DNA of 64,000 bases. Origin: an uncultured Oscillospiraceae bacterium (GTDB lineage: Bacteria > Bacillota > Clostridia > Oscillospirales > Acutalibacteraceae). The DNA lies in the NCBI GenBank assembly GCA_900544715.1, contig UQWL01000003.1, positions 139,236 through 203,235 on the forward strand. Direction: 5' to 3'. Both the position numbers and the translations under genes were made by a program. The notes under the pieces were generated by a model. That model was not told where the DNA came from. It saw nothing but the letters and a program-made list of their open reading frames with translations, and did not search any database. Shown here piece by piece: positions 45,092-53,620 of the stretch. Numbering within the stretch: the first letter of the stretch is position 1; the number at the start of each line of letters is the position of its first letter.

Positions 45092-45182
45092 GATGGTAGG
45101 CAAAACGTGAAGGCTCCCTGTGGTTAAGAATGACCACGCTGCTTTGGCGACCCTTGTGCCGAAAGCCTGATAGCCTGTCATC
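45092..45182 (+). ncRNA. Candidate structured leader RNA or small RNA upstream of pgcA
   Basis: By eye the plus strand folds into a nested structure. P1 pairs GATGGTAGGC (45092-45101) with GCCTGTCATC (45173-45182); P2 pairs AGGCT (45111-45115) with AGCCT (45164-45168); inside P2 a three-way junction carries P3, GTGGT (45120-45124) with ACCAC (45133-45137), and P4, TTTGGC (45143-45148) with GCCGAA (45158-45163). Three pairs are G-U in the plus-strand RNA and would be A-C mismatches on the other strand, supporting plus-strand transcription. A short AAAAGC/GCTTTT hairpin with T-run is near 45200-45218. It matches no riboswitch class I know. Confidence 0.45.
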
Positions 45183-45301
45183 ACACAAGATATTGGAAAG
45201 AAAAGCGGGCTGCTTTTTGACGTTCTCTGGATGCGGCATGGCCGCTCTGTATTGGACACACGAAAAGGCACCGGATTGTTTCGGAAAGGATGGACATTGG
45301 C

Positions 45302-47026
45302 ATGAATGACATCAATGCTCTCTATACGCTCTGGCGGGAAAAGGCGGTGCTGGATCCTGATCTGAAGGCGGAGCTCGACGAAATTGCAGGGCAGGAGGAC
45401 GAGGTGCTGGATCGGTTTTACCGCAATCTTGCCTTTGGAACGGCAGGGCTGCGCGGCGTGATCGGTGCCGGCACAAATCGCATGAATCTTTACACGGTCA
45501 ACCAGGCGACGCAGGGGTTAGCTGACTTCCTAAATGCCCGGTATGCCGCGCCGCAGGTTGCAATCGCATATGATTCTAGGATCAAATCCGATCTCTTTGC
45601 ACGGGAGGCTGCCGGGGTGCTCGCCGCGAATGGCATTGTGGTGCACTTTTTCCCGGAGCTTGTACCCACGCCAATGCTCTCTTTTGCGGTGCGCAGGCTG
45701 CGCTGCCAATCCGGCATTATCATTACGGCAAGCCACAACCCCGCAAAATACAACGGCTATAAGTGCTATGACCCGGAGGGCTACCAGATGACGGACGATG
45801 CGGCGGAGGAAACCTACCGCTGCATCCAAAAGGTTGATCTCTTTGAGGGCGTCAAGCGAATGGATTTCGACGAAGCGTGCAGGGATGGCAGAATCCGCTT
45901 CATCGAAGATGGCCTGATCGAGGAGTTTTATACGCGGGTTCTCTCCCAGCGCGTGAACCCGGAGGCGTGTGAAAACGCAGGCTTGAAAGTGATCTATACC
46001 CCGCTCAACGGCACGGGCAACAAGCCGGTGCGCGAGGTGCTGCGCCGGGCGGGCATTGCCGATGTGGAGGTTGTGCCGCAGCAGGAGCAGCCGGATGGCA
46101 ATTTCCCCACCTGCCCGTTCCCGAATCCGGAGATCCGCCAGGCGTTTGAGTGCGCACTGGAGATGGCAAAAGCGCATCCAGCCGATCTGCTGCTCGCCAC
46201 CGATCCGGACTGCGACCGTGTTGGGATCGCTGTGCGCGACGGCGAGGAATACCGGCTGATGTCCGGCAACGAGGTGGGTGCGCTGCTGGCGGACTATCTG
46301 CTCGCTCAGCGCAAGGCAAAGGGGATGCTGCCGAAAAACCCGATCGTCGTCAAGACGATTGTAACCACCCAGCTGGTGGCCGCCATTGCGGATCAATACG
46401 GCGCGCAAACGGTCGATCTGCTTACGGGCTTCAAATATATTGGCGAGTTGGTCACAAAGCTGGAAAAGAAGGGTGAGGCGGATCGCTTCATCATCGGCAT
46501 GGAGGAGAGCTACGGCTACCTCGCTGGCACGCATGCACGCGATAAGGATGCAGTGGTGGCCTCCCTGCTGATCTGTGAGATGGCCTCTTACTATAAACAG
46601 CAGGGAAAAACGCTCCTGCAAGTGATGGATGCGCTGTATGAGGCGCACGGCATATATTTGAGCAGCCTGCTCAATTTTGGATTTGAAGGCGCAGAGGGCA
46701 TGGAGAAAATGGAGGGCATGATGCGCTCCCTTCGGGCGCAGCCGCCTAAGGAGATTGGCGGGCTGCCGGTTGCCTTGCTCTATGATTACCAAGCGCGCGT
46801 GGCAACGGATATGATAAGTGGCGTGCAGCGGGAGATCACCCTGCCGGAGTCGAATGTGTTATCCTATAAATTGCCGGGCGGGAGCGGTGTGATTGTGCGC
46901 CCGAGCGGTACGGAGCCGAAGATCAAGGTGTATATTACCGCCCGGGAGAAAACGCGGGAGAAAGCCCAGCAGCTGACGGACGCTCTTGCGGCGGATATGA
47001 AGCGGTATATGAAGATTGAGGGTTGA
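45302..47026 (+). CDS. pgcA: Phosphoglucomutase / phosphomannomutase (PgcA type)
   Basis: 574 residues. AGLRGVIGAG near the N-terminus, phosphoserine loop TASHNP (S144), metal loop DPDCDR, sugar loop GMEESYGYLAGTHARDKD and phosphate loop RPSGTEPKIKVY are in the usual order. It interconverts glucose-1- and glucose-6-phosphate for cell-wall and storage glycans. The ATG at 45302 is 12 bases after AAAGG; the ATG at 45290 touches that site. Preceded by a 220-base leader with a structured element. Confidence 0.95.
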   Translation: MNDINALYTLWREKAVLDPDLKAELDEIAGQEDEVLDRFYRNLAFGTAGLRGVIGAGTNRMNLYTVNQATQGLADFLNARYAAPQVAIAYDSRIKSDLFAREAAGVLAANGIVVHFFPELVPTPMLSFAVRRLRCQSGIIITASHNPAKYNGYKCYDPEGYQMTDDAAEETYRCIQKVDLFEGVKRMDFDEACRDGRIRFIEDGLIEEFYTRVLSQRVNPEACENAGLKVIYTPLNGTGNKPVREVLRRAGIADVEVVPQQEQPDGNFPTCPFPNPEIRQAFECALEMAKAHPADLLLATDPDCDRVGIAVRDGEEYRLMSGNEVGALLADYLLAQRKAKGMLPKNPIVVKTIVTTQLVAAIADQYGAQTVDLLTGFKYIGELVTKLEKKGEADRFIIGMEESYGYLAGTHARDKDAVVASLLICEMASYYKQQGKTLLQVMDALYEAHGIYLSSLLNFGFEGAEGMEKMEGMMRSLRAQPPKEIGGLPVALLYDYQARVATDMISGVQREITLPESNVLSYKLPGGSGVIVRPSGTEPKIKVYITAREKTREKAQQLTDALAADMKRYMKIEG

Positions 47027-47065
47027 AGATCCCTGCTCTGAAGATGCGGAAAGGATGCTTGCGTT

Positions 47066-47290
47066 ATGTCAAATAAATTCGTGCGGGTTGTTGCAATCGT
47101 TTTGGCCGTTCTGATGGCAGGCGGTGTGTTTGCGGCTGTGTTGCAGGTGTTTGCTGTGTCTCCTGAGGCGGCGGTCGCCGTGGCGGCCACAGGGCAGCGC
47201 TCCTACTGGCCGGTGATTGTAGCGCTGATTGCGGCTGTTGTGCTGATTGCACTGTGCATTATCATCCCGAAGGTGTCGAAAAAAAAATAA
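47066..47290 (+). CDS. Small two-helix membrane protein
   Basis: 74 residues with two hydrophobic helices (VVAIVLAVLMAGGVFAAVLQ and VIVALIAAVVLIALCIIIP) and a KVSKKK tail. AAAGGA precedes the ATG at 47066. It follows pgcA by 39 bases and is closed by a terminator, so it may be the second gene of that unit. The first helix could also be an uncleaved signal. No function known. Confidence 0.75.
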   Translation: MSNKFVRVVAIVLAVLMAGGVFAAVLQVFAVSPEAAVAVAATGQRSYWPVIVALIAAVVLIALCIIIPKVSKKK

Positions 47291-47333
47291 ATGCCTGATG
47301 GGCATGTCCTGCCGGAATGCATTGGCGGGCAGT

Positions 47334-47371
47334 GAGAGGGGAAGCGGGCAGCCGCTTCCCCTCTCCTTTTT
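47334..47371 (+). terminator. Terminator of pgcA unit
   Basis: Perfect 14-bp stem GAGAGGGGAAGCGG with its complement (47334-47347 and 47352-47365, loop GCAG), then a T-run. From here to 47665 I see no gene. Confidence 0.9.
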
Positions 47372-47665
47372 ATCGGGTCCCTTTAAAACATTTCAAAAAA
47401 AGCTTTACAACAGGCTGGAAAAGAAGGCCTGATGGCAAACATTGAGCAAAAATATGGGCGGGGTACGCTGACGCGGATATCTTTTTTATAGGAAAAGGCG
47501 GAAACGTTCCTCTTTTCGGCTGCTGCGCGTAATGGAAGCGGCATCAACTGAAGTTGAAAACACAATAGGTGGTAGAGAATGCCGAAAAAAGACACATCCT
47601 GTCGCGCTTGAAAAATCCCTCACCCTTTTGAGCGGGAAGATAGCAAAAATATACAAAATTTTTGA

Positions 47666-47694
47666 TTGACAAAACTGCATTTTCCGCGTATCAT
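47666..47694 (+). promoter_or_regulatory. Promoter of sigma-factor gene
   Basis: TTGACA (47666-47671), 17-base spacer, TATCAT (47689-47694), with an A+T-rich stretch before it; start near 47701. Confidence 0.8.
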
Positions 47695-47734
47695 AAGAGG
47701 GTATCCATTGAACCCTTGTGAGGTGGGCTGTTCT

Positions 47735-48328
47735 ATGCCGGATCCCGCATTTAACGCAAAGCTCGAGCAGATGGCAGACGAATTGTTGGCCGTCCGGGCG
47801 CGCAGCGGGGATAGCGGCGCAATGGCTTTTCTGACAGCGCGGATGGTGCCGCTTGTGAAAACGCTTGCTGCAAGATACGGCGGCGGCGCAATGGAGCCGG
47901 AGGATTTGGCGCAGGAGGGAATGTTGGGCTTTCTGGCGGCGGTCCACGGCTATGATGAGGAGAGCGGCGTTCCGTTTCGCTCCTATGCCGGTGTCTGCAT
48001 TGCAAACCGTATTCGATCTGCCGTGCGCGCAGGGGCAAGGCTGAAAAATATTCCGCTTAATTCTTACATTTCGCTCAATGACGACAGTGTTGCATTGCCG
48101 CAGACTCAGCTAAATCCCGAGGATCTTGTGATTGCGCGTGATGAGGTCGTCCGGCTTGACACCATTATGGCCAGCAGGCTGTCTCAATATGAGCGCAGCG
48201 TCATTCAGTTATATCTCGGCGGCCGCAGCTATGAGGATATCGCAGCGCGGCTGGGATCTACCGCCAAGTCGGTGGACAACGCATTGCAGAGGGTAAGGCG
48301 CAAGCTGAGGTTTATGGCAGAAGGCTGA
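47735..48328 (+). CDS. Sigma-70 family RNA polymerase sigma factor
   Basis: 197 residues. Region 2 (PLVKTLAARYGGGAMEPEDL, then AQEGMLGFLAAVHGYD and VPFRSYAGVCIANRIRSAVR) and region 4 (YERSVIQLYLGGRSYEDIAARLG, then SVDNALQRVRRKLR) are clear; regions 1 and 3 are reduced. Architecture resembles SigH-type sporulation or stationary-phase sigma factors but I cannot assign the subtype. GAGGTGGG precedes the ATG at 47735. Confidence 0.9.
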   Translation: MPDPAFNAKLEQMADELLAVRARSGDSGAMAFLTARMVPLVKTLAARYGGGAMEPEDLAQEGMLGFLAAVHGYDEESGVPFRSYAGVCIANRIRSAVRAGARLKNIPLNSYISLNDDSVALPQTQLNPEDLVIARDEVVRLDTIMASRLSQYERSVIQLYLGGRSYEDIAARLGSTAKSVDNALQRVRRKLRFMAEG

Positions 48329-48469
48329 TCGATGGGGACAAGGGTGTAGTGCACCCGTTTCATAACTTCATACGCCCGGTATCTTAGTAATAGCGCGTTG
48401 TTTCATCCAACGGCGGCGGTGCGATTCCGCCCGAGGGCAAAATACTTTTTTTCAAGCGAGGTAAAAAAC

Positions 48470-48751
48470 ATGTACGAAGACAAGACTCTCATCTGCAAAG
48501 AGTGTGGCGAGGAATTCGTTTTCACCGCCGGCGAGCAGGAGTTCTATGAAGCGAAGGGTTTCGTAAACGAGCCCCAGCGCTGCAAGGCCTGCCGCGACGC
48601 CCGTAAGAATGCAGCCAGGCCTGAGCGTGAAATGTTCATTGCTACCTGCGCATCCTGCGGCGGCGAAGCAAAGGTTCCGTTCCGCCCGCGCGAGGATCGT
48701 CCGGTGTATTGCAGCGAGTGCTTCGCAAAGCAGAAGGAAGAGCAGGCATAA
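48470..48751 (+). CDS. Zinc-ribbon protein with two CxxC pairs
   Basis: 93 residues. CKECGEEF and CKACRDAR form one zinc site, CASCGGEA and YCSECF a second, with VPFRPREDRPVYC between, the pattern of small 'probable zinc-binding' proteins common in Clostridia and Chloroflexi. A weak GCGAGG precedes the ATG. Function unknown, perhaps RNA- or ribosome-associated. Confidence 0.88.
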   Translation: MYEDKTLICKECGEEFVFTAGEQEFYEAKGFVNEPQRCKACRDARKNAARPEREMFIATCASCGGEAKVPFRPREDRPVYCSECFAKQKEEQA

Positions 48752-48896
48752 ATCAGAGAAGTTTCTGACTTTTTGCAATATTTATGCGGCAGAAAGGCGC
48801 TTCGGGGTGATCCCGGGGCGCTTTTTCTATATCGGTAATTGAAATGAGATTGGAAGAGCTTGTTTCGTTCTCTTGAAATGGAGGGGATGCGTCATC

Positions 48897-49865
48897 ATGC
48901 TAGAAATTGTTTTCAGCGATAGTGCATGTGGCAGCCTGAAGATGGCACAGCACTATGGGCAGGGCGCTTATCCGGGCGGCTGCATCGGCGTCATCATCAG
49001 CCGGTCAGACGGCAGAAAACCATCCAAAAAAGAAAAGCGGGCCGCGCAGCGGGAAGCGGAGAAAAAAGAGCGGTTTGCATGGAAACGCGGCGCCTCAATG
49101 GGCGGGAATCCGGCGGACATCTATGGATTTGGGCTGATGCTGAGCATGGGAGATATTTCAGAAGATGCGCCCGGCAACAGGCGGCAGCAGGCCCTGGAGC
49201 GCCTGTATGGTGTTTTCCCCAAGGGCACAGGCCACTCGGCCGCTCAGGAACTGCTGTGGCGAGCTGCTTCTGATTTGAAAGAGGTTCGAGAGCGTGCGGC
49301 GGAAGGCGAAGCGATCCGCATCTGGTACAGCCATCAGCCGGATGAGCTTTGCGGCTTTTATTGGATGATGGCACAGCTGCTCCAGTGGGAGGGGTGCCGT
49401 GGGCCGGTATATGCCGTTCGACTCCCGGAATGGGAAAGCGATGAGAAAGGCACTGTCAGGTGGATGGCTCATTGGGGAGAAATAGCCCCTGGCGAATGGC
49501 ATCGTTATTCCGCTTTGCAAAGGCTTGTGCCGCCTGCATTCTGCCAGAGCTGTGCAGACGACTGGCGGATTCTTCAGGAAGAGAACGCACCGCTGCGCGC
49601 CGTGCTGAATGGGAGGTTAGCCAGTGTGCCGGAAACGCTCTATGATGGATTTATCCGGCGTGAGATCGCGGCGGAAGCCGGTGCCTTCCATGAGGCGAAG
49701 CTCATTGGGCGGGTGCTTGGAAAGTACAAGCTTGGCGTTGGGGACGCTTGGATTGCGCTGCGGATTGAGGAGATGATTCACAGTGGGGAACTGGAAGCCT
49801 TGGCCGAACCGGAGGAGGATATGCCGCTTTATCACCGTTTCTTAAGGAAGCGCGGCGAACGGTAG
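48897..49865 (+). CDS. DUF1835/DUF3658-type protein
   Basis: 322 residues. The N-terminal MLEIVFSDSACGSLKMAQ and the middle IRIWYSHQPDELCGFYWMMAQL match DUF1835, and the C-terminal half (YDGFIRREIAAE, RVLGKYKLGVGDAWIALRIEEMI, GELEAL) matches DUF3658. Function unknown; soluble. A basic KKEKRAAQREAEKKERF insert lies at about 48-65. ATG at 48897 follows GGAGGGG. Confidence 0.85.
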   Translation: MLEIVFSDSACGSLKMAQHYGQGAYPGGCIGVIISRSDGRKPSKKEKRAAQREAEKKERFAWKRGASMGGNPADIYGFGLMLSMGDISEDAPGNRRQQALERLYGVFPKGTGHSAAQELLWRAASDLKEVRERAAEGEAIRIWYSHQPDELCGFYWMMAQLLQWEGCRGPVYAVRLPEWESDEKGTVRWMAHWGEIAPGEWHRYSALQRLVPPAFCQSCADDWRILQEENAPLRAVLNGRLASVPETLYDGFIRREIAAEAGAFHEAKLIGRVLGKYKLGVGDAWIALRIEEMIHSGELEALAEPEEDMPLYHRFLRKRGER

Positions 49866-49917
49866 ATGCGAGGAATTCAGTCAGGCTAGCTTCGCACTTG
49901 AATGGAACAGGAAAAGA

Positions 49918-49950
49918 AAAAACCTTCGGCCAATCCGGTCGAAGGTTTTT
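49918..49950. terminator. Bidirectional terminator
   Basis: 11-bp stem AAAAACCTTCG/CGAAGGTTTTT flanked by A and T runs, between the convergent DUF1835 and radical SAM genes. Confidence 0.88.
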
Positions 49951-50006
49951 GCGATCGTTACTTCAGTGGGAAAGGGCTTTCCCCGATTGTTTCTATACGG
50001 TGGTTC

Positions 50007-51389
50007 TTATTTTTTGTCCTGATACATCACTGTTGGGTTGTTATGCTTCTCCGTATCCGTATCATTCCAGATCATATCCGCAACAGGCGCCCACTTTTCA
50101 GCGAAGGGCTTTGTTTTGGCGATCAGATCATCAACGCTTTCCGGTGCGAGCATCTCCGTGGAATGTGCGCCGGAGCGCTCCACCGCTTCCTTGATCTTTT
50201 CGGGGTTGTCGAGCACCGGGCAGGGACGAAGGTGGTTTTCATTCCACGGCTGGCCCTTATAATACTCCATAAACAGGGGGGACTGCAGTGCCTCGATCAG
50301 GGAACAATCCTTGATGTTAACGTTGGAATAGTGGACGAACGCGCAAGGCTCCACATCACCATTTGCATTGATGTGCAGATAGTGGCGGCCGCCCGCGATG
50401 CAGCCCTGTACATATTCACCGTCGTTCCAGAAATCCATCGCGAAGAGCGGCTGCTCTTTACGGGCCTGGCGGATCAACTCATAGGCCTTTTTGCGCTGGT
50501 CGGCGTTGGCAATCAGCTCCGGCACAGCATCTTTGCCGACGGGCATATAAGTGAAATACCAAGCGAAAAGTGCCCCTTTATTGACCAGGAAGTCGATATA
50601 TTCCTTCGAGCAGACCTCTTCCACATTCTTGGAATGGTAGCATGCGGAGTAGCCGAAGGGGAGGCCGGCTGCCTTCATTTTCTCCATTGCGGCGAGCACT
50701 TTCTGATAGGTGCCGTCACCGCGGCGCATATCGGTCGCATCCTCATAGCCCTCAATGCTGAAGGCCAGCGCAAAGTTGCCTACGCGTTTAATTTCCTGCA
50801 CGAAATCATCGTCAACAAGCGTGCCGTTGGTGAAAGCGAAGAACGCGCAGTCCGGATTCTCCTCGCACAGGCGGATGATATCCTTTTTGCATACCAGCGG
50901 CTCGCCACCGGAGAAGATATACATAAAAGTGCCGACCGCCTTACCCTCCTTGACCACACGGGAGAGGATTTCAAAGCCGAGCGTAGACTCTTTGCCGTAT
51001 TCTGCGGCCCAGCACCCCTTGCAGTGCAGGTTGCAGGCAGCGGTGGGGTCGATCAGGATTGCCCACGGGATATTGCAGTGGTATTTTTCAATCGCCTGCG
51101 TGCGCAGCGAGTAGCTGTTGAACGCAATGTTCATGAAAACGGGTACGAATTTGTCGAGCACGCCGGAATCCACGTCAAAAAGGATTCGCTTGATAAAACG
51201 CGTCCAGTTATTGTTTGGATCGTCGAGCACTTTATGCAGGTTTTCATATGTAACGCGGTTCACCTTTTTGATGTCGGCTTTTTCGACAAGATTCAGGAGA
51301 TTCATCAGGTTTTTGTCCGGGTCCTTCCGGGCATAATTGAGTGCTTGCCGAATGGCAAACGAGGACACCGTCTCCTTGATGGACTTCAT
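50007..51389 (-). CDS. Radical SAM protein
   Basis: 460 residues. The 4Fe-4S motif is CNLHCKGC (C119, C123, C126), followed by FSGGEPL and the barrel. A C-terminal region with GCIAGGRHYLHINANGDVEPC and further Cys (CPVLDNP) resembles a SPASM/twitch extension holding a second cluster. N-terminal 105 residues are helical and not part of the core. Probably modifies a peptide or lipid head group; no precursor peptide gene is seen next to it. AGGAGGAG before the ATG. Confidence 0.92.
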   Translation of the reverse strand: MKSIKETVSSFAIRQALNYARKDPDKNLMNLLNLVEKADIKKVNRVTYENLHKVLDDPNNNWTRFIKRILFDVDSGVLDKFVPVFMNIAFNSYSLRTQAIEKYHCNIPWAILIDPTAACNLHCKGCWAAEYGKESTLGFEILSRVVKEGKAVGTFMYIFSGGEPLVCKKDIIRLCEENPDCAFFAFTNGTLVDDDFVQEIKRVGNFALAFSIEGYEDATDMRRGDGTYQKVLAAMEKMKAAGLPFGYSACYHSKNVEEVCSKEYIDFLVNKGALFAWYFTYMPVGKDAVPELIANADQRKKAYELIRQARKEQPLFAMDFWNDGEYVQGCIAGGRHYLHINANGDVEPCAFVHYSNVNIKDCSLIEALQSPLFMEYYKGQPWNENHLRPCPVLDNPEKIKEAVERSGAHSTEMLAPESVDDLIAKTKPFAEKWAPVADMIWNDTDTEKHNNPTVMYQDKK

Positions 51390-51444
51390 CGATTAACTCC
51401 TCCTACTAGAAACGCACACATTCCTATTTTTTCGAACTCAGTTC

Positions 51445-51473
51445 AGTATACTTGATTTATGAGAAAGTGTCAA
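51445..51473 (-). promoter_or_regulatory. Promoter of radical SAM gene
   Basis: Minus strand TTGACA (51468-51473), 17-base spacer, TATACT (51445-51450). Confidence 0.85.
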
Positions 51474-51548
51474 TTGGAGGCTCTTTAATTTTACATCCTA
51501 TTCAAAATTGAAGGAGCCTTCGACGAGAAAAGGTGCTTTTTGCGCAGA

Positions 51549-51587
51549 GAAGCGGCTGCAAAATGCACGACGTTTTGCAGCTGCTTC
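51549..51587 (-). terminator. Hairpin after lipase-like gene
   Basis: 15-bp stem with one mismatch (51549-51563 with 51573-51587). T-tract is weak. It shares the GCAAAATGC core with two other terminators in the window. Confidence 0.6.
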
Positions 51588-51660
51588 ATTGAAAAGCCAT
51601 TTTGTCTCCCGTGGGGCAACCTTTCGATTCAACTGGGCCTGAAGGTTGCGAGGCCTGTGA

Positions 51661-53523
51661 TTATCCCGGTAGGAAGGCGCGAAGCACAGCTCTCATCAGC
51701 TGCAGCAGGATGGTGTAGAAGGCTGGGCGTAGGATTTCCGCCGTGCCCGTATCGGGCACATCCTCCGTGCCGCCCACGATGCTCACGCCAAAGGTGCGTG
51801 TTTTCGGCAGGCATACCGTGCCGCAGTGGCCATAATCGATGATGACAGGCGCATAGAGCCGCTCTGCGTTCGGAATTGCCCCACTCATCGGTATTTCCAT
51901 GCTTTCGCCGGGCTCCAGAATTTTCGTTTGGTCAAAGGAGAAGCCGAGCTGGGTGCCGTAGCAGGTAATTCCCCGCAGCCGCAGGCCGTATTTCTTTGAC
52001 AGGTTGGTGATGATGAGCGCGGTATCCTCTTGTGTAAGATAGCAGGAGCGGCTGTGGTTAAACTGGATGTGCAGGTCGTCCGCCGGATTGTGGGAGAGCT
52101 CAAACTGCGGATAGGCCGGGTCAGAGCGGACGTTTTCCAGCTCATCCGTGAGCAAAAGCTTGAGGTAAAGGGACCGGCTGTAGTCATCCCAATAGCTCAT
52201 GCCGTGAAATTGCCCTTCGATAAACCAGGTGTTTTCCGGTAAAAAGGCACAGGAAGCATCTACCTCCATGGAGGGAGAAATGTGGTTATGGGCAGGGTTG
52301 CTGCAAACGGCCGCCTTCGGCTGGTAGTTGTTTGGGAAGCGCTCCCCCACTGCGGCGCAGTACGCGCCGGAGGTATACTGCGTATCGATGATGAAATCGG
52401 AATTGTTTTGGCTGCCGGTGGCCAGGCCATTTCCGGTGCTGGCCATAATGGATACGTTGATCCCATACTCATCGCGCGCACGGCGCAGGCCTTCCCCCAT
52501 TCGGGGCATCACCTGGAAGTGAGATTCATCGAGCTTTTCAATCAGCGCAGCACTCTCCACCGGGTCGAGATAACGGTCGCGCAGCACGCAGTAGTCCGCC
52601 TCCGGCAGCAAATCCCACACGCTGCCGCAATAGCGTAGGATCGGCCAAAGCCCCTCCCAGATGAGCGCCCGGGCGGGTTCGTCCAGTAGGTCGAGCGGGA
52701 TGAGATCGAACAGCCAGTCAAAATCGTTTTCCATCACAAAGCCGGCCTGCACCATCTGCATGAGGGTATGTTCGTCGAAGGAGATGCCTTCATTATAGAG
52801 CAGGTCTGCAACAATGGAAGAGCCGCACAGGGCGGGAACGTTCAAAACGGCGTTGTTGACATCCTGTTTATAGCCATAATAAAAGAGATAAAAGCCCACG
52901 AGCTGCCCACCGTGGCTGATGCTGTGGAGATTGACCTTGCGGTGGCCGGTGAGCGCCTTGACCTGCTGGATAAAATCGTCCAGCCGTTTGGCCGCATCCA
53001 CCTGCCCGAGCCGCCAATCCACGGTGAAGGTGAAAACGTGATCCTCCCCCACAACATCCGCAATCGTCTGGCTGATCTGCGCCTCCGCGATATACTGCTC
53101 CTGCCCGCGGGCCTTCAGGGTGCTCATGCGGGCATCCTCCGCGCGGTCGGGGTAAACGGAAACCGGGTAAACGGAGCTGCCGTCCGGATTCATGCGCAGC
53201 GTTTCAAACCGCTCGGCACAGGCTTTGCTCAGCCCTTTCACCAGCGCGCCCCAATTGCCGGCAACGGCCTTCCCAATCCCCTTTGCGAGCTGCGGCACGT
53301 ATTTGAGCAGGACGGGGAGTGTGTTTTCCGCCGTCAGGTTCCAAATCTGCTCCTCCTCTGGCGTGCCATAATGGAGGTAGAGCGACGACGACGTGTAGCC
53401 GGGGACGACGATGACAGGGTCGTTCCCACACGCGCAACTGTCTGTGGCGAACGCCGCCGCGGGAAAGGCGGCCAGCAACATACAAACCGCCATCAGAATA
53501 CAAAAGCCCCTCTTTGCCTTCAT
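51661..53523 (-). CDS. Secreted lipase-like alpha/beta hydrolase
   Basis: 620 residues; ATG at 53521-53523 after GGAGAG, giving a signal peptide (KAKRGFCILMAVCMLLAAFPAAAFA). IVVPGYTSSSLY (oxyanion region) and HSISHGGQ with candidate nucleophile S203 place it near LCAT/PGAP1-type lipases; the usual GxSxG elbow reads SISHG here. A C-terminal strand-rich extension of about 150 residues ends with a hydrophobic helix (FYTILLQLMRAVLRAFL) that might hold it at the membrane. Substrate unknown. The longer open frame upstream overlaps the GH13 gene and lacks a start context. Confidence 0.82.
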   Translation of the reverse strand: MKAKRGFCILMAVCMLLAAFPAAAFATDSCACGNDPVIVVPGYTSSSLYLHYGTPEEEQIWNLTAENTLPVLLKYVPQLAKGIGKAVAGNWGALVKGLSKACAERFETLRMNPDGSSVYPVSVYPDRAEDARMSTLKARGQEQYIAEAQISQTIADVVGEDHVFTFTVDWRLGQVDAAKRLDDFIQQVKALTGHRKVNLHSISHGGQLVGFYLFYYGYKQDVNNAVLNVPALCGSSIVADLLYNEGISFDEHTLMQMVQAGFVMENDFDWLFDLIPLDLLDEPARALIWEGLWPILRYCGSVWDLLPEADYCVLRDRYLDPVESAALIEKLDESHFQVMPRMGEGLRRARDEYGINVSIMASTGNGLATGSQNNSDFIIDTQYTSGAYCAAVGERFPNNYQPKAAVCSNPAHNHISPSMEVDASCAFLPENTWFIEGQFHGMSYWDDYSRSLYLKLLLTDELENVRSDPAYPQFELSHNPADDLHIQFNHSRSCYLTQEDTALIITNLSKKYGLRLRGITCYGTQLGFSFDQTKILEPGESMEIPMSGAIPNAERLYAPVIIDYGHCGTVCLPKTRTFGVSIVGGTEDVPDTGTAEILRPAFYTILLQLMRAVLRAFLPG

Positions 53524-53620
53524 AAAACTCTCTCCTCTCCTTTGATGAAAAACGGATTCCAACAAATAACCGCCCCACCTGCGGCCCTGCTTTGGCAGGT
53601 GGCAGATGGGGCGCGTTTTG

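Noticed and set aside
45530..46792. 420-codon minus-strand frame over pgcA
   Set aside because: Antisense shadow with no start context and no family resemblance.
49902..51455. 517-codon plus-strand frame over the radical SAM gene
   Set aside because: Shadow; the minus strand has the CxxxCxxC motif, promoter and ribosome binding site.
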